Assembly (NCBI RefSeq): GCF_010682065.1
Contig: NZ_JAAGWG010000026.1
Location: forward strand, 1 to 64,000
Reading direction: 5' to 3'
Length of the DNA stretch: 64,000 nt
Source: Blastococcus saxobsidens
GTDB taxonomy: Bacteria > Actinomycetota > Actinomycetes > Mycobacteriales > Geodermatophilaceae
Shown: one piece after another, positions 1 through 9,505 of the stretch
Layout: every line of letters starts with the position of its first letter
Numbering within the stretch: the stretch's first letter is position 1
The notes under the pieces: generated by a model
Database searches by the model: none
Seen by the model: only the letters and a program-made list of their open reading frames with translations
What the model was told of the DNA's origin: nothing
Made by a program: the position numbers and the translations under genes

Positions 1-125
1 CTCACTCGGAGGTCTTCCTCATGTCATCGACCCACGCCGTCCGCCGTCACCAACGTCCGTGGTCAGTACACCTAGGCGTGGGCTTCGCGACGTCGGCGCC
101 ATCGCAGGGCCGCTAGCGTGCGAGC

Positions 126-698
126 GTGACTTCGCCCGCCGAGGACTACGACTCCTACCTCGATGCAGTGCTCATCGGTGGGCGCGAATCGGCTTCCGTC
201 GTCATCGCGGACCACGACGCGACCTGGCCCGAGCGGTTCGCGCAGTTGCAGCGGCGCGTCGAGCGCGCGTTGCCGACAACGGCGCTGTCCGTGGAGCACA
301 TCGGCAGCACGTCCGTCCCTGGACTGGCTGCGAAGCCCATCATCGACATGCTGCTGACCGTCCGCTCCGTCGACGACGAAGCCGCATACGTCGATGCGTT
401 GGAGAAGGTCGGGTTCGTCCTGCGGGTACGCGAGCCGCGTCACCGCATGTTCCGGACGCCTGCGCGCGATGTGCACCTGCACGTCTACGAACCAGGCGGT
501 CAAGCCGTCGCTGACTACCTGGACCTGCGGGACTGGCTACGGGAGTCAGGGTCGGACCGGGCGCTGTACGAGGCGACCAAGAGGGAGCTGGCGCGGCGGG
601 AGTGGTCCGACATGAACCACTACGCGGACGCGAAGTCCGACGTCGTCCAGGTCATCCTCCGCAGGGCGAGGGCCTGGCGGAGTGGCACCGGGCGCTGA
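126..698 (+). CDS. GrpB family protein (UPF0157, nucleotidyltransferase fold)
   Basis: The 190-residue product carries the GrpB/UPF0157 signature EHIGSTSVPGLAAKPIID at residues 57-74, with Gly-Ser followed by conserved acidic residues as in the nucleotidyltransferase superfamily. The last third has the usual YADAKSDVV-type helix. Length is normal for the family. Members are soluble, and their substrate is not established; some stand alone and others are fused to dephospho-CoA kinase. The GTG start is preceded by no clear Shine-Dalgarno. No co-transcribed neighbour is visible: the gene downstream is convergent. Confidence 0.85.
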   Translation: MTSPAEDYDSYLDAVLIGGRESASVVIADHDATWPERFAQLQRRVERALPTTALSVEHIGSTSVPGLAAKPIIDMLLTVRSVDDEAAYVDALEKVGFVLRVREPRHRMFRTPARDVHLHVYEPGGQAVADYLDLRDWLRESGSDRALYEATKRELARREWSDMNHYADAKSDVVQVILRRARAWRSGTGR

Positions 699-743
699 GG
701 CCTCCCGGGCGGTCACGCCCCTCGCGACCGGCCTGCCCTCCGG

Positions 744-1193
744 TCACCGGCCGGGGTGGTCGCCGAGGATCTCGGTGCCGTGCTCGGCCGCCAGCTCGGC
801 CAGTCGGTCCGGGTCCGCCGCCAGCCGTTCCTCGCCGGCGTCGACGACCGCCTGGAAGAACTGCTCCATCCCGGCGGGTGACACCAGCGTGAGCATCCGG
901 ACCGGGTCGTCGGTGAGCCGGCGCAGCGCGTGCGGGCGGCCGCGTGGCACCAGCAGGAAGGCGCCGGGGCCCGCCTCGGTCTCATGGCCGTCGAGCCAGA
1001 CGGCCGCGCGCCCGGCCAGCACGTAGAAGGCCTCGTCCGCGGTGGTGTGGGTGTGCAGGGGTGTGGTGGCACCCCAGAACTCCTCCTCGACCAGCCAGTA
1101 CGCCCCGCGGGTGGCGCCGCCGTCGGCCTTGGTGGTGTAGGTCGAGCCCAGCGCCGTCAGCCGCGCTCCGTCTCCCGGTCCCAGCAGGGTCAT
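744..1193 (-). CDS. Cupin domain protein
   Basis: Small single-domain cupin of 149 residues. Cupin motif 1 is seen as H47, H49, E54 and G61 (PLHTHTTADEAFYVLAG), and motif 2 as PRGRPHA with H88, so the 3-His/1-Glu metal site is complete. The substrate is unknown; such proteins include dioxygenases, isomerases and sugar-binding sensors. I start at the ATG at 1193 rather than the longer frame because a good GGAGGTG lies just upstream. That ATG overlaps the stop of the quinone reductase gene by four bases (ATGA), implying one transcript and translational coupling. Confidence 0.8.
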   Translation of the reverse strand: MTLLGPGDGARLTALGSTYTTKADGGATRGAYWLVEEEFWGATTPLHTHTTADEAFYVLAGRAAVWLDGHETEAGPGAFLLVPRGRPHALRRLTDDPVRMLTLVSPAGMEQFFQAVVDAGEERLAADPDRLAELAAEHGTEILGDHPGR

Positions 1194-2347
1194 CGCGCAC
1201 CTCCGTGCGGATCGGCGTCGTACCCACGGTCCCGGTCGGGACCGCACGGGTCAACGCCCCTCGGCACGACCGCGCAGGCATGTCGACAGGTCGACACGTC
1301 GACAGGTCGGCCTCTCGACGTGTCGACCCGTCGCTCAGGTGTGACGTCGACGAGCACCTTGCCGACGGCGCCGTCCTGCACCGCCTGGTGCGCGGCGGCG
1401 GTCTCGGCGAGGGGGTAGACGTGCAGGGGCAGGCCGGCCTCCTCGCCGACCCGGAGCGTGCCGTCGGCGACCGCGGTGGCGACGTCCTCGATGCCGAGCA
1501 CCTTGGCGCGTTCGGGCTCGGTGTAGACGAGCACGAACTGCCAGCGGGCGTTGGGCCCCATCTGGAGCCGGACCGGCACGGTCACCTCCGCGCCTCCGTC
1601 GTCGGCGTACATCGCCACGGCGCCGTGCATGCCGATCACCTGCGCGTCGATGCCGGCGTTGACCGCAGCGGACACCTCGACGATGGCGTCCACGCCCTTG
1701 GGTGCGACCTTCCGGACCTCGGCGACGACGTCCTGCTGCCGGTAGTCGACGACGTGGTCGGCGCCGGCCGCGGCGGCCAGCTGGGCCTTGCGCGGGCTGC
1801 TGACCGTGGCGATCACGGTGGCGTCGGACCAGCGGGCCAGCTGGATGGCGGCGTTGCCGACGGCCCCCGCCCCGCCCTGCACCAGCACGGTGTGCCCGGT
1901 CAGCGCGCCGGGACCGAGCCGGTCGGGCAGCGACTCGGCGACGGTGAGGCAGCGGTGCGCGGTGAGGAACGGGATGCCGAGCGCGGCACCCAGCTCGAAC
2001 GACGTGGCCTCGCCGAGCAGGACGACGTGCCGGGCCGGGACGACCGTGAACTCGGCGGCCGTGCCCCAGGGACGCTGCCAGGCGGCCTCCCACATCCACA
2101 CCCGCTGGCCCAGCATCGCCGGCTCCACGCCCTGGCCGACGGCGTCCACGGTGCCCGCGCCGTCCTGGTTCGGCACCTGCCCGTCGGGGCCGGGCGGGGT
2201 CTTGCTGCGCGACTTCCAGTCGGTGGGGTTCACGCCGGAGAAGGCGACGCGGACGCGCACCTCGCCGGGGCCGGGCTCGGGGACGGGCCGCTCGACGAGC
2301 TGGAGGACGTCGGGACCGCCGGGGCTGCTGTAGGAGATCGCTCGCAC
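1190..2347 (-). CDS. Zinc-type alcohol dehydrogenase-like / NADPH:quinone reductase family protein with odd C-terminal tail
   Basis: MDR-superfamily oxidoreductase of the quinone reductase branch (no structural zinc cysteines). The N-terminal GroES-like fold is followed by a Rossmann domain with VLVQGGAGAVGNAAIQLA around residues 155-172, the nucleotide-binding motif. The family fold ends at about residue 338 (GKVLVDVTP). The frame then continues about 47 more residues, rich in Arg, Asp, Val and Cys and unlike the family, because no stop occurs where one is expected. This tail covers a strong inverted repeat at 1284-1333 and ends overlapping the cupin start. The tail may be real or a readthrough product of lost stop codons. 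Substrate unknown. Confidence 0.8.
   Translation of the reverse strand: MRAISYSSPGGPDVLQLVERPVPEPGPGEVRVRVAFSGVNPTDWKSRSKTPPGPDGQVPNQDGAGTVDAVGQGVEPAMLGQRVWMWEAAWQRPWGTAAEFTVVPARHVVLLGEATSFELGAALGIPFLTAHRCLTVAESLPDRLGPGALTGHTVLVQGGAGAVGNAAIQLARWSDATVIATVSSPRKAQLAAAAGADHVVDYRQQDVVAEVRKVAPKGVDAIVEVSAAVNAGIDAQVIGMHGAVAMYADDGGAEVTVPVRLQMGPNARWQFVLVYTEPERAKVLGIEDVATAVADGTLRVGEEAGLPLHVYPLAETAAAHQAVQDGAVGKVLVDVTPERRVDTSRGRPVDVSTCRHACAVVPRGVDPCGPDRDRGYDADPHGGAR
1284..1333. repeat. Long inverted repeat within the quinone reductase 3' end
   Basis: Arms at 1284-1302 and 1315-1333 pair over 19 bases with one mismatch around a 12-base loop. The inner 14 bases (GGTCGACACGTCGA at 1289-1302 and its exact complement at 1315-1328) are perfect. 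The left arm itself is made of repeated GTCGACA units. It lies inside the open frame, in the non-family tail of the reductase, about 90 bases before the cupin start. It could attenuate transcription or be a small inserted repeat. Confidence 0.7.
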
Positions 2348-2375
2348 GAAGGCCCCCTACCCGGCGCCGGTCACC

Positions 2376-3509
2376 TCACTCGGACGGCAGCGGGACCAGG
2401 GGAGCGCCGACGGTGACCTGGACACGGACGGCGTAGCTGCCGTCGGGCTGCGTCACAGGGGACCGGGAGGCGTCGAGGTCGAGCCACACGCCGGCCACGA
2501 TCCCGGTGAACGGCTCCCCGGTGCGCCGCGCCTCGTCCACCCGTTGCTCCACGGCGGACCGGACCTCCGCGGTGAGGAAGGTGAGGCCCTGCGGAAAACC
2601 CCAGTCGGCGAGCGGTGGCATCCCGACGGCGCGGTCGACCACGCCACCGCCGATGCCGACCGAGGCGGTGAGGACGCGGTCGGTGCCGGCGAACGTCTCG
2701 TAGTCGATCTGCTGGTTGCCGGCGGGCCGGGTGCACGGCTGCTCGATATCCCCGTAGCAGTCGAAGCCGCCGGCCTCCAGCCCTGGCGCGGCCTCGACCG
2801 TGGTGCGCGCGTAGTGCTCGCTGCCGTAGGGCCAGCTGTGGTCCTCGACCAGCGGCGTGGTGACGGTGAGCTCCAGCGCCGGGTCGGCGTGCACCGCGCC
2901 GTGGCCGGGGACCTCGGCGACGACGTACTGCGCCGAATCCGTCCGGACGGTCCGCTGCTCCGGCGGTCGCGGATCGGTGGGGTCCCAGCCGGGGGAGCGG
3001 ACCGCCGCCAGCTCGGCGACAGCATCACGCATGTCCTGGCCGTCCTCCGGCCACAGCCGGAACAGCGACGCGTCCAGGACGGCCAGCAACGCCTCGCCGG
3101 AGGGCTGCGGGACGACGGACGGGTCCAGCGGCTTCTCCGGCAGCTCCACGTGCGCGTACTGCAGCGCGCCCGCCGGCGTGGTCACCAGGTCCATGGTGGT
3201 CACCTCCGCGTCGGCCGCCGGCGGGGAGGCCGGGAGCCGGCGGAGGCACCGCACCTGGACGGCGGCGTCGTTGGCCCGCACCTGCGCGCAGAAGAAACCG
3301 GCCGCTGCCAGGCCGTCGGCGACCCGGGCGACGTCGCCCTTGGTCGACACCGGCCGGACGACGGAGTCCTCGTCCATCGGTGGGTGCTCGTAGGGCGCGG
3401 TCGGCGTCGCGGGCCAGGCCTGGCCGAGGACCGCCGTGCTGCAGCCGGGAAGGACCAGGCACGCGGCGAGCACGAGCGCCGCCGAGTGCCGGAAGCCAAG
3501 GGTCCTCAC
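2376..3509 (-). CDS. Putative secreted lipoprotein, unknown function
   Basis: Predicted lipoprotein of 377 residues. A short positive N-terminus and hydrophobic core end in the lipobox LPGC with Cys at residue 23, so the mature protein should be anchored to the outer face of the membrane. The rest is soluble and contains a few cysteines (for example FCAQVRAN, RCLRR, DCYGDIEQPC) that may form disulfides. I recognise no catalytic motif. It stands between the reductase-cupin pair and a small hypothetical gene on the same strand, with a 28-base gap downstream. Confidence 0.65.
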   Translation of the reverse strand: MRTLGFRHSAALVLAACLVLPGCSTAVLGQAWPATPTAPYEHPPMDEDSVVRPVSTKGDVARVADGLAAAGFFCAQVRANDAAVQVRCLRRLPASPPAADAEVTTMDLVTTPAGALQYAHVELPEKPLDPSVVPQPSGEALLAVLDASLFRLWPEDGQDMRDAVAELAAVRSPGWDPTDPRPPEQRTVRTDSAQYVVAEVPGHGAVHADPALELTVTTPLVEDHSWPYGSEHYARTTVEAAPGLEAGGFDCYGDIEQPCTRPAGNQQIDYETFAGTDRVLTASVGIGGGVVDRAVGMPPLADWGFPQGLTFLTAEVRSAVEQRVDEARRTGEPFTGIVAGVWLDLDASRSPVTQPDGSYAVRVQVTVGAPLVPLPSE

Positions 3510-3545
3510 TCCGCGAACGGTACGGGGCGTTCCCGTATGAGCGGG

Positions 3546-4001
3546 TCAGCCGGGGGGTGCGTCGTCGTCGGTGGGCCACTCGGGGATCGGCAGCCCGGCG
3601 AGCAGCAGCAACCGCTCGACCGTCTGCTCGACGACCTCGTCGGTCGGCGGTACGCCGGCGGGCGGGGCCAGCAGGCCCCGGACGTCGGCCGGCTCGATCT
3701 CCGTGCCCACCGCGTCCCTGACCCACCGGGCGAAGCCCTCGGCCTCGGCGTCGGTGTCGACCGGCACGGAGGCGTCCGGCTCGTCGAAGTAGACCCGGGG
3801 CTCGTAGCCGAGGTAGAAGCGCCCGCCGCTGGCGTCCGCCGCCCGGTAGTCCACGGTGGCGATGTCGCTGTCGTGCACGTCGACCATGAGGAACGGCACC
3901 GCGGTCGGCCGTCCCGTGCGCCAGCGTCCCTCGCTGTAGACGAGCGTCCCGAAGTACCCCATGGCACCGAGGCTAGCGACGGGCTCCGACGGACCCGGCA
4001 C
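3546..4001 (-). CDS. Hypothetical protein
   Basis: Soluble, acidic 151-residue protein with no recognised domain. The start is debatable: the GTG at 4001 has a good AAGGAG six bases upstream, while an internal ATG at 3962 (start of MGYFGTLVYSEGRW) gives 138 residues and has no visible ribosome binding site. I prefer the GTG. The 5' end is divergent from the hydrolase gene at 4069. The conserved-looking parts are the N-terminal GTLVYSEGRWRTGR stretch and an acidic C-terminus. Confidence 0.5.
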   Translation of the reverse strand: MPGPSEPVASLGAMGYFGTLVYSEGRWRTGRPTAVPFLMVDVHDSDIATVDYRAADASGGRFYLGYEPRVYFDEPDASVPVDTDAEAEGFARWVRDAVGTEIEPADVRGLLAPPAGVPPTDEVVEQTVERLLLLAGLPIPEWPTDDDAPPG

Positions 4002-4068
4002 CGCACGCTCCTTGCGGTGGTGGGTCGCCGCGGTGTCCGCGCGGACCGGCAGGCGGGATCATCGGCGG

Positions 4069-4890
4069 ATGCTGCGCAGGGCGCTGGGAGCGGCGGTCGT
4101 CGTCGCCCTGGTGTGCACTGTCCTGGTGGGTCTGCTCTGGGTGTTGCAGCGCCACCTGATCTACCTGCCGGACTCCGGACCGGACCTGCCGGCGGCCCAG
4201 GCCGTCCCCGGCGCCCGGGACGTCACGCTCACGACGGAGGACGGGCTGCGGCTGGCCGCCTGGTTCGTCCCGGGCCGGACGTCGGACTCCCCGGCGGTGC
4301 TCGTGGCCAACGGCAACGGCGGGCACCGCGGCATGCGCGCGCCGCTGGCGCGGGCGCTGGCGGACGAGGGGCTCGCCGTCCTCCTCTTCGACTACCGCGG
4401 CTACGCCGGGAACCCGGGCAGCCCGAGCGAGGAGGGCCTGGCCCGGGACGCGCGGGCGGCCCGCGCGTTCCTGCTGGAGGAAGTCCGGGTGCCGGCGGAC
4501 CGGCTCGTGTACTTCGGGGAGAGCCTCGGTGCGGCCGTGGCGACCGGGCTCGCCGCCGAGCACCCCCCGGCCGGGCTGGTGCTGCGCTCGCCCTTCGTCG
4601 ACCTGGCGGCCGTGGGGAGCGAGCACTACCCGTTCCTGCCCGTTCGGGCGCTGCTGCGCGACCGCTATCCGGTGGCCGAGCAGGTCGGCACTATCGAGGT
4701 ACCCACCATCGTCGTGTACGGCAGCGCCGACTCGATCGTGCCGCCGGCGCAGAGCCGGGCGGTGGCCGATGCCGCCGCCGGTCTGCACCGGGTCGTCGAG
4801 GTGCCCGGCGCCGATCACAACGACCTCGTCCTCCTCGACGGCGACGAGGTGGTCGGCGCAGTCGTCGCGCTGGCGCGGGCGGCCGGCTGA
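4069..4890 (+). CDS. Membrane-anchored alpha/beta hydrolase (BEM46/ABHD13-like)
   Basis: The 273-residue product has one N-terminal membrane segment (about residues 5-26) followed by an alpha/beta-hydrolase domain. The catalytic triad can be read: Ser152 in GESLG, Asp221 in GSADSIV and His250 in GADHND. FDYRGYAGNPG (108-118) is the oxyanion-side strand typical of BEM46/ABHD13 relatives. The catalytic domain probably faces the outside; the substrate is not known. I start at the ATG that gives the membrane helix right after MLRRALG; the longer frame adds an unlikely leader. It is convergent with fbiC, 16 bases away. Confidence 0.8.
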   Translation: MLRRALGAAVVVALVCTVLVGLLWVLQRHLIYLPDSGPDLPAAQAVPGARDVTLTTEDGLRLAAWFVPGRTSDSPAVLVANGNGGHRGMRAPLARALADEGLAVLLFDYRGYAGNPGSPSEEGLARDARAARAFLLEEVRVPADRLVYFGESLGAAVATGLAAEHPPAGLVLRSPFVDLAAVGSEHYPFLPVRALLRDRYPVAEQVGTIEVPTIVVYGSADSIVPPAQSRAVADAAAGLHRVVEVPGADHNDLVLLDGDEVVGAVVALARAAG

Positions 4891-4906
4891 GCGCGCCCGG
4901 CCGGCC

Positions 4907-7510
4907 TCAGCGCGGGGTGATCGACAGGGTGAGCCGGGCGCGCCCCTCGTCGGAGCGGGCGGTGGCGATCCGCTCGGCCGACGGGGCGCCGTACTCCGTC
5001 GTCCGCTGACGGGCCGGCCGGCCGATCGCGGCGGCCATGGCCTCCAGCTCGGCGATGGTCTTGAGCGAGCCGTTCTCGCTGCCGGCCATCCGGCTGATCG
5101 TCTCCTCCATCAGCGTGCCGCCGAGGTCGTTGGCGCCGCCCTGCAGCACCGCTTTCGTCCCGGCGTCGGCGAGCTTCACCCACGAGGTCTGGATGTTGTC
5201 GATCCGGCCGTGCAGCAGCAGCCGGGCGACGGCGTGGATGGCCCGGTTCTCGCGCACCGTCGGCCCCGGGCGGGCGACGCCGGCCAGGTAGATGGGGGAG
5301 TTGTGGTGCACGAACGGCAGCAGCACGAACTCGGTGAAGCCGCCGGTCCGGTCCTGCAGCGCGGCCAGCGTCCGCAGGTGCCCGACCCAGTGCGCCGGAG
5401 TGTCCACGTGGCCGTACATCATCGTCGAGGTCGTCGGGATCCCGACCTCGTGCGCGGTGCCGATGATCTCCAGCCAGGTCGCCGTCGGCAGCTTGCCCTT
5501 GGTCAGCACCCAGCGGACGTCGTCGTCGAGGATCTCCGCCGCCGTGCCGGGGATCGAGTCCAGGCCGGCGGCCTTGAGCTCGGTGAGGAAGTCGCGGAAC
5601 GACAGACCGGTGCGCGCCGCCCCGTTCACGATCTCCATGGGGCTGAACGCGTGCAGGTGGATGCCCGGCTGCCGCTTCTTCACCTCGCGGGCGAGGTCGA
5701 AGTAGGCCGTCCCGGGCAGGTCGGGGTGGATGCCGCCCTGCATGCAGATCTCGGTCGCCCCGGCCGCCCACGCCTCGTCCACGCGGTCGCCGACCTGCGC
5801 CATCGACAGCGTGTAGGCGTCGGCGTCGGTGCGCCGCTGGGCGAACGCGCAGAACCGGCAGCCGGTGTAGCAGACGTTGGTGAAGTTGATGTTCCGGTTC
5901 ACGACGTAGGTGACGTCGTCACCGTTGACGTCGGCGCGCACCGCGTCGGCCAGCGCGCAGAGGTTCTCCAGGTCGGTGCCGTCCGCGCCCAGCAGGGCCA
6001 GGTACTCGGCGTCGGCCAGCCCGGCCGGGTCCTGCTCTGCGTGCAGCAGCGCGGCCAGCACCTCGCGGTCGCCGGCAGCGATCGCGGTGGAGGAACCGTC
6101 CCGCGCGGACTCGGTGCGCGAGCGGAGCTCGGACCAGTCGCCGTAGACGGCGTCGAAGTCGCTGCGCCGGTCATCCGTGCGCCCGACCGTGTCGACCTCG
6201 ACGTGCAGGTCCACCCGCCCGGAGGACGTCCACGACTCGTCCGGCTCCTGCCACGGCAGGCCCACCGGCAGCCGTCCCTCGACGGCGAGCCCATCAGGTG
6301 CGGCCAGCGCCGAGACGTGCGGCCGCACCCGCGGGTCGAGCCACGGCTCCGGCTGCTGCACGTAGCCCGGCTGGGCCGCCAGCCGCTCGCGCAGCTCGAA
6401 CCCCGCCTCGGCGGAGAGCGCCGCGAGCTTGTCGATGTTGGGCCACGGGCGCTCGGGGTTCACGTGGTCCGGGGTCAGCGGTGAGACGCCGCCCCAGTCG
6501 TCGACGCCGGCGCGCAGCAGCAGCCCCAGCTCGGTGGAGTCGGACAGGTTCGGCGGCGCCTGCACCCGCGCCTTGGGGCCGAGCAGCAGCCGGGTGACGG
6601 CGACGGCGGCGACGTACTCCTGCAGCTCCAGGTCGTCGTGCGCCTGCATCGCCGTCCGCGGCTTGGCCCGGAAGTTCTGGACGATGGTCTCCTGCACGTG
6701 CCCGTGCCGGAGCGCCGCGGCCCGGATCGCGCCGATGGCGTCCACCCGCTCGGCGTAGTCCTCGCCGATGCCCAGCAGCACGCCGGTGGTGAACGGGACC
6801 GCGGAGCGGCCGGCGTCCTCCAGGACCCGGAGCCGCAGCGCCGGCTCCTTGTCCGGCGAGCCGAAGTGCGGGCCGCCCGGTTCGGACCACAGCCGCGTCG
6901 CCGTCGTCTCCAGCATCATGCCCATCGAGGCCGAGACCGGCTTGAGCCGCTGGATCTCCTCCCACGACAGCACGCCGGGGTTGAGGTGGGGGAGCAGCCC
7001 CGTCTCCTCCAGCACCCGGATGGCCATCGCGCGCAGGTAGCCCAGCGTCGAGTCGAAGCCGTGCGCCTCGAGCCACTCGGCGGCGACCGGCCAGCGGTCC
7101 TCGGGCCGGTCGCCGAGGGTGAACAGCGCCTCCTTGCAGCCCATGGCGGCGCCGGCGCGGGCGATGTCGAGCACCTCGTCGGGGGAGAGGTAGGGCGCCT
7201 TGCCCTGCGCGCGCAGCTGCCCCGGCGTCGTCACGAAGGTGCAGTAGTGGCACCGGTCGCGGCACAGGTGGGTGAGCGGGATGAACACCTTGCGGCTGTA
7301 GGTCACCACGCCCGGGCGGCCGGCCGAGGCGAGGCCGGCGTCGCGCACCCGGCCGGCGGCGGTGAGCAGCCGGTCCAGCGCCTCGCCGTCGCCCAGCCCG
7401 CGGGCGTGCAGGAGCGTCTCGGCCTCGACCGCGTCGAGGCTCACCCCCCGCTCGGCTCGGGTGAGGGCTCGCCGCAGCGCGGACTCGGACGGGGCAGGCA
7501 GAGCGCTCAT
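4907..7510 (-). CDS. fbiC: FbiC, bifunctional 7,8-didemethyl-8-hydroxy-5-deazariboflavin (FO) synthase
   Basis: Makes FO, the chromophore of coenzyme F420, from tyrosine and 5-amino-6-ribitylaminouracil. Two radical-SAM halves are fused as in Actinobacteria: the N-terminal CofG-like half has the cluster motif CRDRCHYC (about residue 81) and the C-terminal CofH-like half has CYTGCRFC. Length is 867 residues from the ATG at 7510, close to the mycobacterial protein; the frame is open upstream but that leader is unlike the family. No clear Shine-Dalgarno is seen. The presence of FbiC means that some flavin-like oxidoreductases here may use F420. Confidence 0.95.
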   Translation of the reverse strand: MSALPAPSESALRRALTRAERGVSLDAVEAETLLHARGLGDGEALDRLLTAAGRVRDAGLASAGRPGVVTYSRKVFIPLTHLCRDRCHYCTFVTTPGQLRAQGKAPYLSPDEVLDIARAGAAMGCKEALFTLGDRPEDRWPVAAEWLEAHGFDSTLGYLRAMAIRVLEETGLLPHLNPGVLSWEEIQRLKPVSASMGMMLETTATRLWSEPGGPHFGSPDKEPALRLRVLEDAGRSAVPFTTGVLLGIGEDYAERVDAIGAIRAAALRHGHVQETIVQNFRAKPRTAMQAHDDLELQEYVAAVAVTRLLLGPKARVQAPPNLSDSTELGLLLRAGVDDWGGVSPLTPDHVNPERPWPNIDKLAALSAEAGFELRERLAAQPGYVQQPEPWLDPRVRPHVSALAAPDGLAVEGRLPVGLPWQEPDESWTSSGRVDLHVEVDTVGRTDDRRSDFDAVYGDWSELRSRTESARDGSSTAIAAGDREVLAALLHAEQDPAGLADAEYLALLGADGTDLENLCALADAVRADVNGDDVTYVVNRNINFTNVCYTGCRFCAFAQRRTDADAYTLSMAQVGDRVDEAWAAGATEICMQGGIHPDLPGTAYFDLAREVKKRQPGIHLHAFSPMEIVNGAARTGLSFRDFLTELKAAGLDSIPGTAAEILDDDVRWVLTKGKLPTATWLEIIGTAHEVGIPTTSTMMYGHVDTPAHWVGHLRTLAALQDRTGGFTEFVLLPFVHHNSPIYLAGVARPGPTVRENRAIHAVARLLLHGRIDNIQTSWVKLADAGTKAVLQGGANDLGGTLMEETISRMAGSENGSLKTIAELEAMAAAIGRPARQRTTEYGAPSAERIATARSDEGRARLTLSITPR

Positions 7511-7640
7511 ATCGGTATCGACGCTAGCCCCGGCCGGTCGCGCCTCGCCTTCCCACCCCGGTTCCGGGGCGCGAAGTCGCCGAAACCGGGGCATCGGCCG
7601 GTGCCGACACCGCGGTTCCCGCACACTCGCCGCTGCGGCG

Positions 7641-7775
7641 TCAGAGGTCCCGGCGCAGGTTCTCGGAGCGGTCCTCGACGGCGCCGTGGCGCACCAGGCT
7701 CGTGATGGCCAGTGCCAGGCCGCCCCAGATCACCAGCATCGCGACCACCATCATCACGATCGCTTCCGTGCTCAT
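7641..7775 (-). CDS. metS: Methionine/alanine import NSS transporter small subunit
   Basis: A 44-residue single-span membrane protein: [19 protein letters not shown] begins the transmembrane helix, followed by a short charged cytoplasmic tail ending NLRRDL. This is the typical MetS-like partner of sodium-dependent NSS transporters in Actinobacteria. Its ATG overlaps the stop of the transporter gene by four bases (ATGA), so the two are translationally coupled. A GC-rich inverted repeat (arms 7556-7563 and 7584-7591) follows. Confidence 0.85.
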   Translation of the reverse strand: MSTEAIVMMVVAMLVIWGGLALAITSLVRHGAVEDRSENLRRDL

Positions 7776-9400
7776 CGGGATCCTCCCTCGTCGGTCGCCG
7801 TCGCCGGGCGGGTGCCCGAGGTCTGGTCGGAGGCCGGCTGCAACGCCGGCGCCGGATCCGAGCCGGGCGGTGGCCCGTCCAGGTGGGTGCTGGTTCGCCA
7901 CGGCATCCGGGCGAGCAGGAAGCCCACCACCGGAAGCCCCACGACCATGAGCCAGCCGAAGACCAGCAGGAGCCAGGTCGGGTAGTCCCCGTAGGACGCC
8001 TCGAGGTCGTCGAGCAGGCCGAACACGAGCACGAGGGCCAGGGCCAGCGGGGCGACGACGCCGACCAGCACCCGCCAGCCGGTGCCGACCCGGGGTCGGC
8101 CGTGGACGTTGAGGTGCTCGCCGAGCCGCGGCAGCGCCCGGACCGCCCAGGCGACGACGAGCATGCTGACCAGCGCGACGACGAGGATGCCGTACTGGTT
8201 GACGAAGTGGTCGACGACGTCGAGGACGTAGATGCCGCTGGTCGTGCTGAACAGCACCAGGCTGAGCACCGCGGCCGGGACGCCGACCGCCAGGGTCGCG
8301 GTCAGGCGGCTGGTGTCGAACTTGTCGCGGACCGCGGAGATGACCACCTCGATCACGCTGATCAGCGAGGTGATGCCGGCGATGACCAGCGACCCGAAGA
8401 ACAGCACGCCGAGGAGGGCACCGGCCGGCGCCTCGCTGATGATCGTCGGGAAGGCGATGAAGGCCAGCCCGATCCCGCCGTCGGCGACCTCGTCGACGGT
8501 GACCCCGCCGGCCTGCGCCATGAAGCCGAGGGCCGCGAACACGCCGATGCCGGCGAGCAGCTCGAAGCTCGAGTTCGAGAAACCCACGACGAGGCCGGAG
8601 CCGACCATGTCCTCGCGCCGGCCGACGTACGAGGCGTACGTGATCATGATGCCGAAGCCGATCGACAGCGAGAAGAAGATCTGGCCGAACGCGGCGGCCC
8701 AGACCGAGGCCTCGGTGAGCGCCGACCAGTCGGGCGTGAAGAGCGCGTCGAGACCGTCGGTGGCGCCGTCGAGCAGCAGCGCCTGCACCACGAGGACGAG
8801 GAAGGCGACCACCAGCACCGGGATGAAGACCAGCGAGGTCACCCCGATCCCGCGCTGGACGCCGAGGGCCATGACCACGAGCACGGCCAGCCAGACGATC
8901 GCGAGGGGCACGAGGACCCCGGGCACCACGTCGGCGGTGACCGCGACGTCGCCGGCCTGGAGGAACTCGCCGAAGAAGAACGCCTCGGGGTTGGCGCCCC
9001 ACGCCTCGTCCAGCGAGAAGAGCGTGTAGCGCAGCGCCCACGCGAGGACCGCCGCGTAGTAGACGGCGATGACGAAGCAGATGGCCACCTGCCACCAGCC
9101 GAGCCCCTCGGTGCCGCGGCGCAGCCGGGCGAACGACAGCGGCGCCGACCCGCGGTGGCGGTGGCCGATCGCGTAGTCCAGCAGCAGGAACGGGATGCCC
9201 GCGGTCAGCAGCGCGACGAGATAGGGCAGCAGGAAGGCGCCGCCGCCGTTCTCGTACGCGACGTAGGGGAACCGCCAGATGTTGCCGAGCCCGACGGCCG
9301 ACCCGATCGCCGCCAGGATGAAGACCCGCCGGGAGCTGAACCCGCCGCGGCGGCGCTCCACGTCCGCCTGTCCCGCGGCGCCCTCCGCCGTCGTGCTCAT
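7772..9400 (-). CDS. metP: Sodium-dependent NSS-family transporter (probable methionine/alanine importer)
   Basis: Neurotransmitter:sodium symporter family protein of 542 residues with about 11-12 membrane helices. The hallmark TM1 motif is present (AIGSAVGLGNIWRFPYV at about residues 31-47), containing the Na+ and substrate-binding unwound segment, and NGGGAFL follows. The overlapping small subunit gene supports the MetPS (methionine/alanine) assignment, known from Corynebacterium; substrate is inferred from that. The ATG at 9400 has a strong GGAGGAGG upstream, which fixes the start 24 codons inside the open frame. Confidence 0.88.
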   Translation of the reverse strand: MSTTAEGAAGQADVERRRGGFSSRRVFILAAIGSAVGLGNIWRFPYVAYENGGGAFLLPYLVALLTAGIPFLLLDYAIGHRHRGSAPLSFARLRRGTEGLGWWQVAICFVIAVYYAAVLAWALRYTLFSLDEAWGANPEAFFFGEFLQAGDVAVTADVVPGVLVPLAIVWLAVLVVMALGVQRGIGVTSLVFIPVLVVAFLVLVVQALLLDGATDGLDALFTPDWSALTEASVWAAAFGQIFFSLSIGFGIMITYASYVGRREDMVGSGLVVGFSNSSFELLAGIGVFAALGFMAQAGGVTVDEVADGGIGLAFIAFPTIISEAPAGALLGVLFFGSLVIAGITSLISVIEVVISAVRDKFDTSRLTATLAVGVPAAVLSLVLFSTTSGIYVLDVVDHFVNQYGILVVALVSMLVVAWAVRALPRLGEHLNVHGRPRVGTGWRVLVGVVAPLALALVLVFGLLDDLEASYGDYPTWLLLVFGWLMVVGLPVVGFLLARMPWRTSTHLDGPPPGSDPAPALQPASDQTSGTRPATATDEGGSR

Positions 9401-9505
9401 GCGACCTCCTCCGTCGTGTTCCGCTGCGGAGAGGATGGCAGGACTCGGGCCCGAACGGCTCCCGGAGGCCACTGCCTCGGTGGCAACCGCGCGGCGAGGG
9501 TGCCG

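Noticed and set aside
2544-5009. Long plus-strand frame (over 800 codons) opposite the lipoprotein gene
   Set aside because: No recognisable domain and typical antisense-frame composition; real genes with motifs lie on the other strand and in other frames.
7556-7591. Strong terminator between metS and fbiC
   Set aside because: Arms are only 8 bases with a 20-base loop and no T-tract; too weak to list as a feature by itself.
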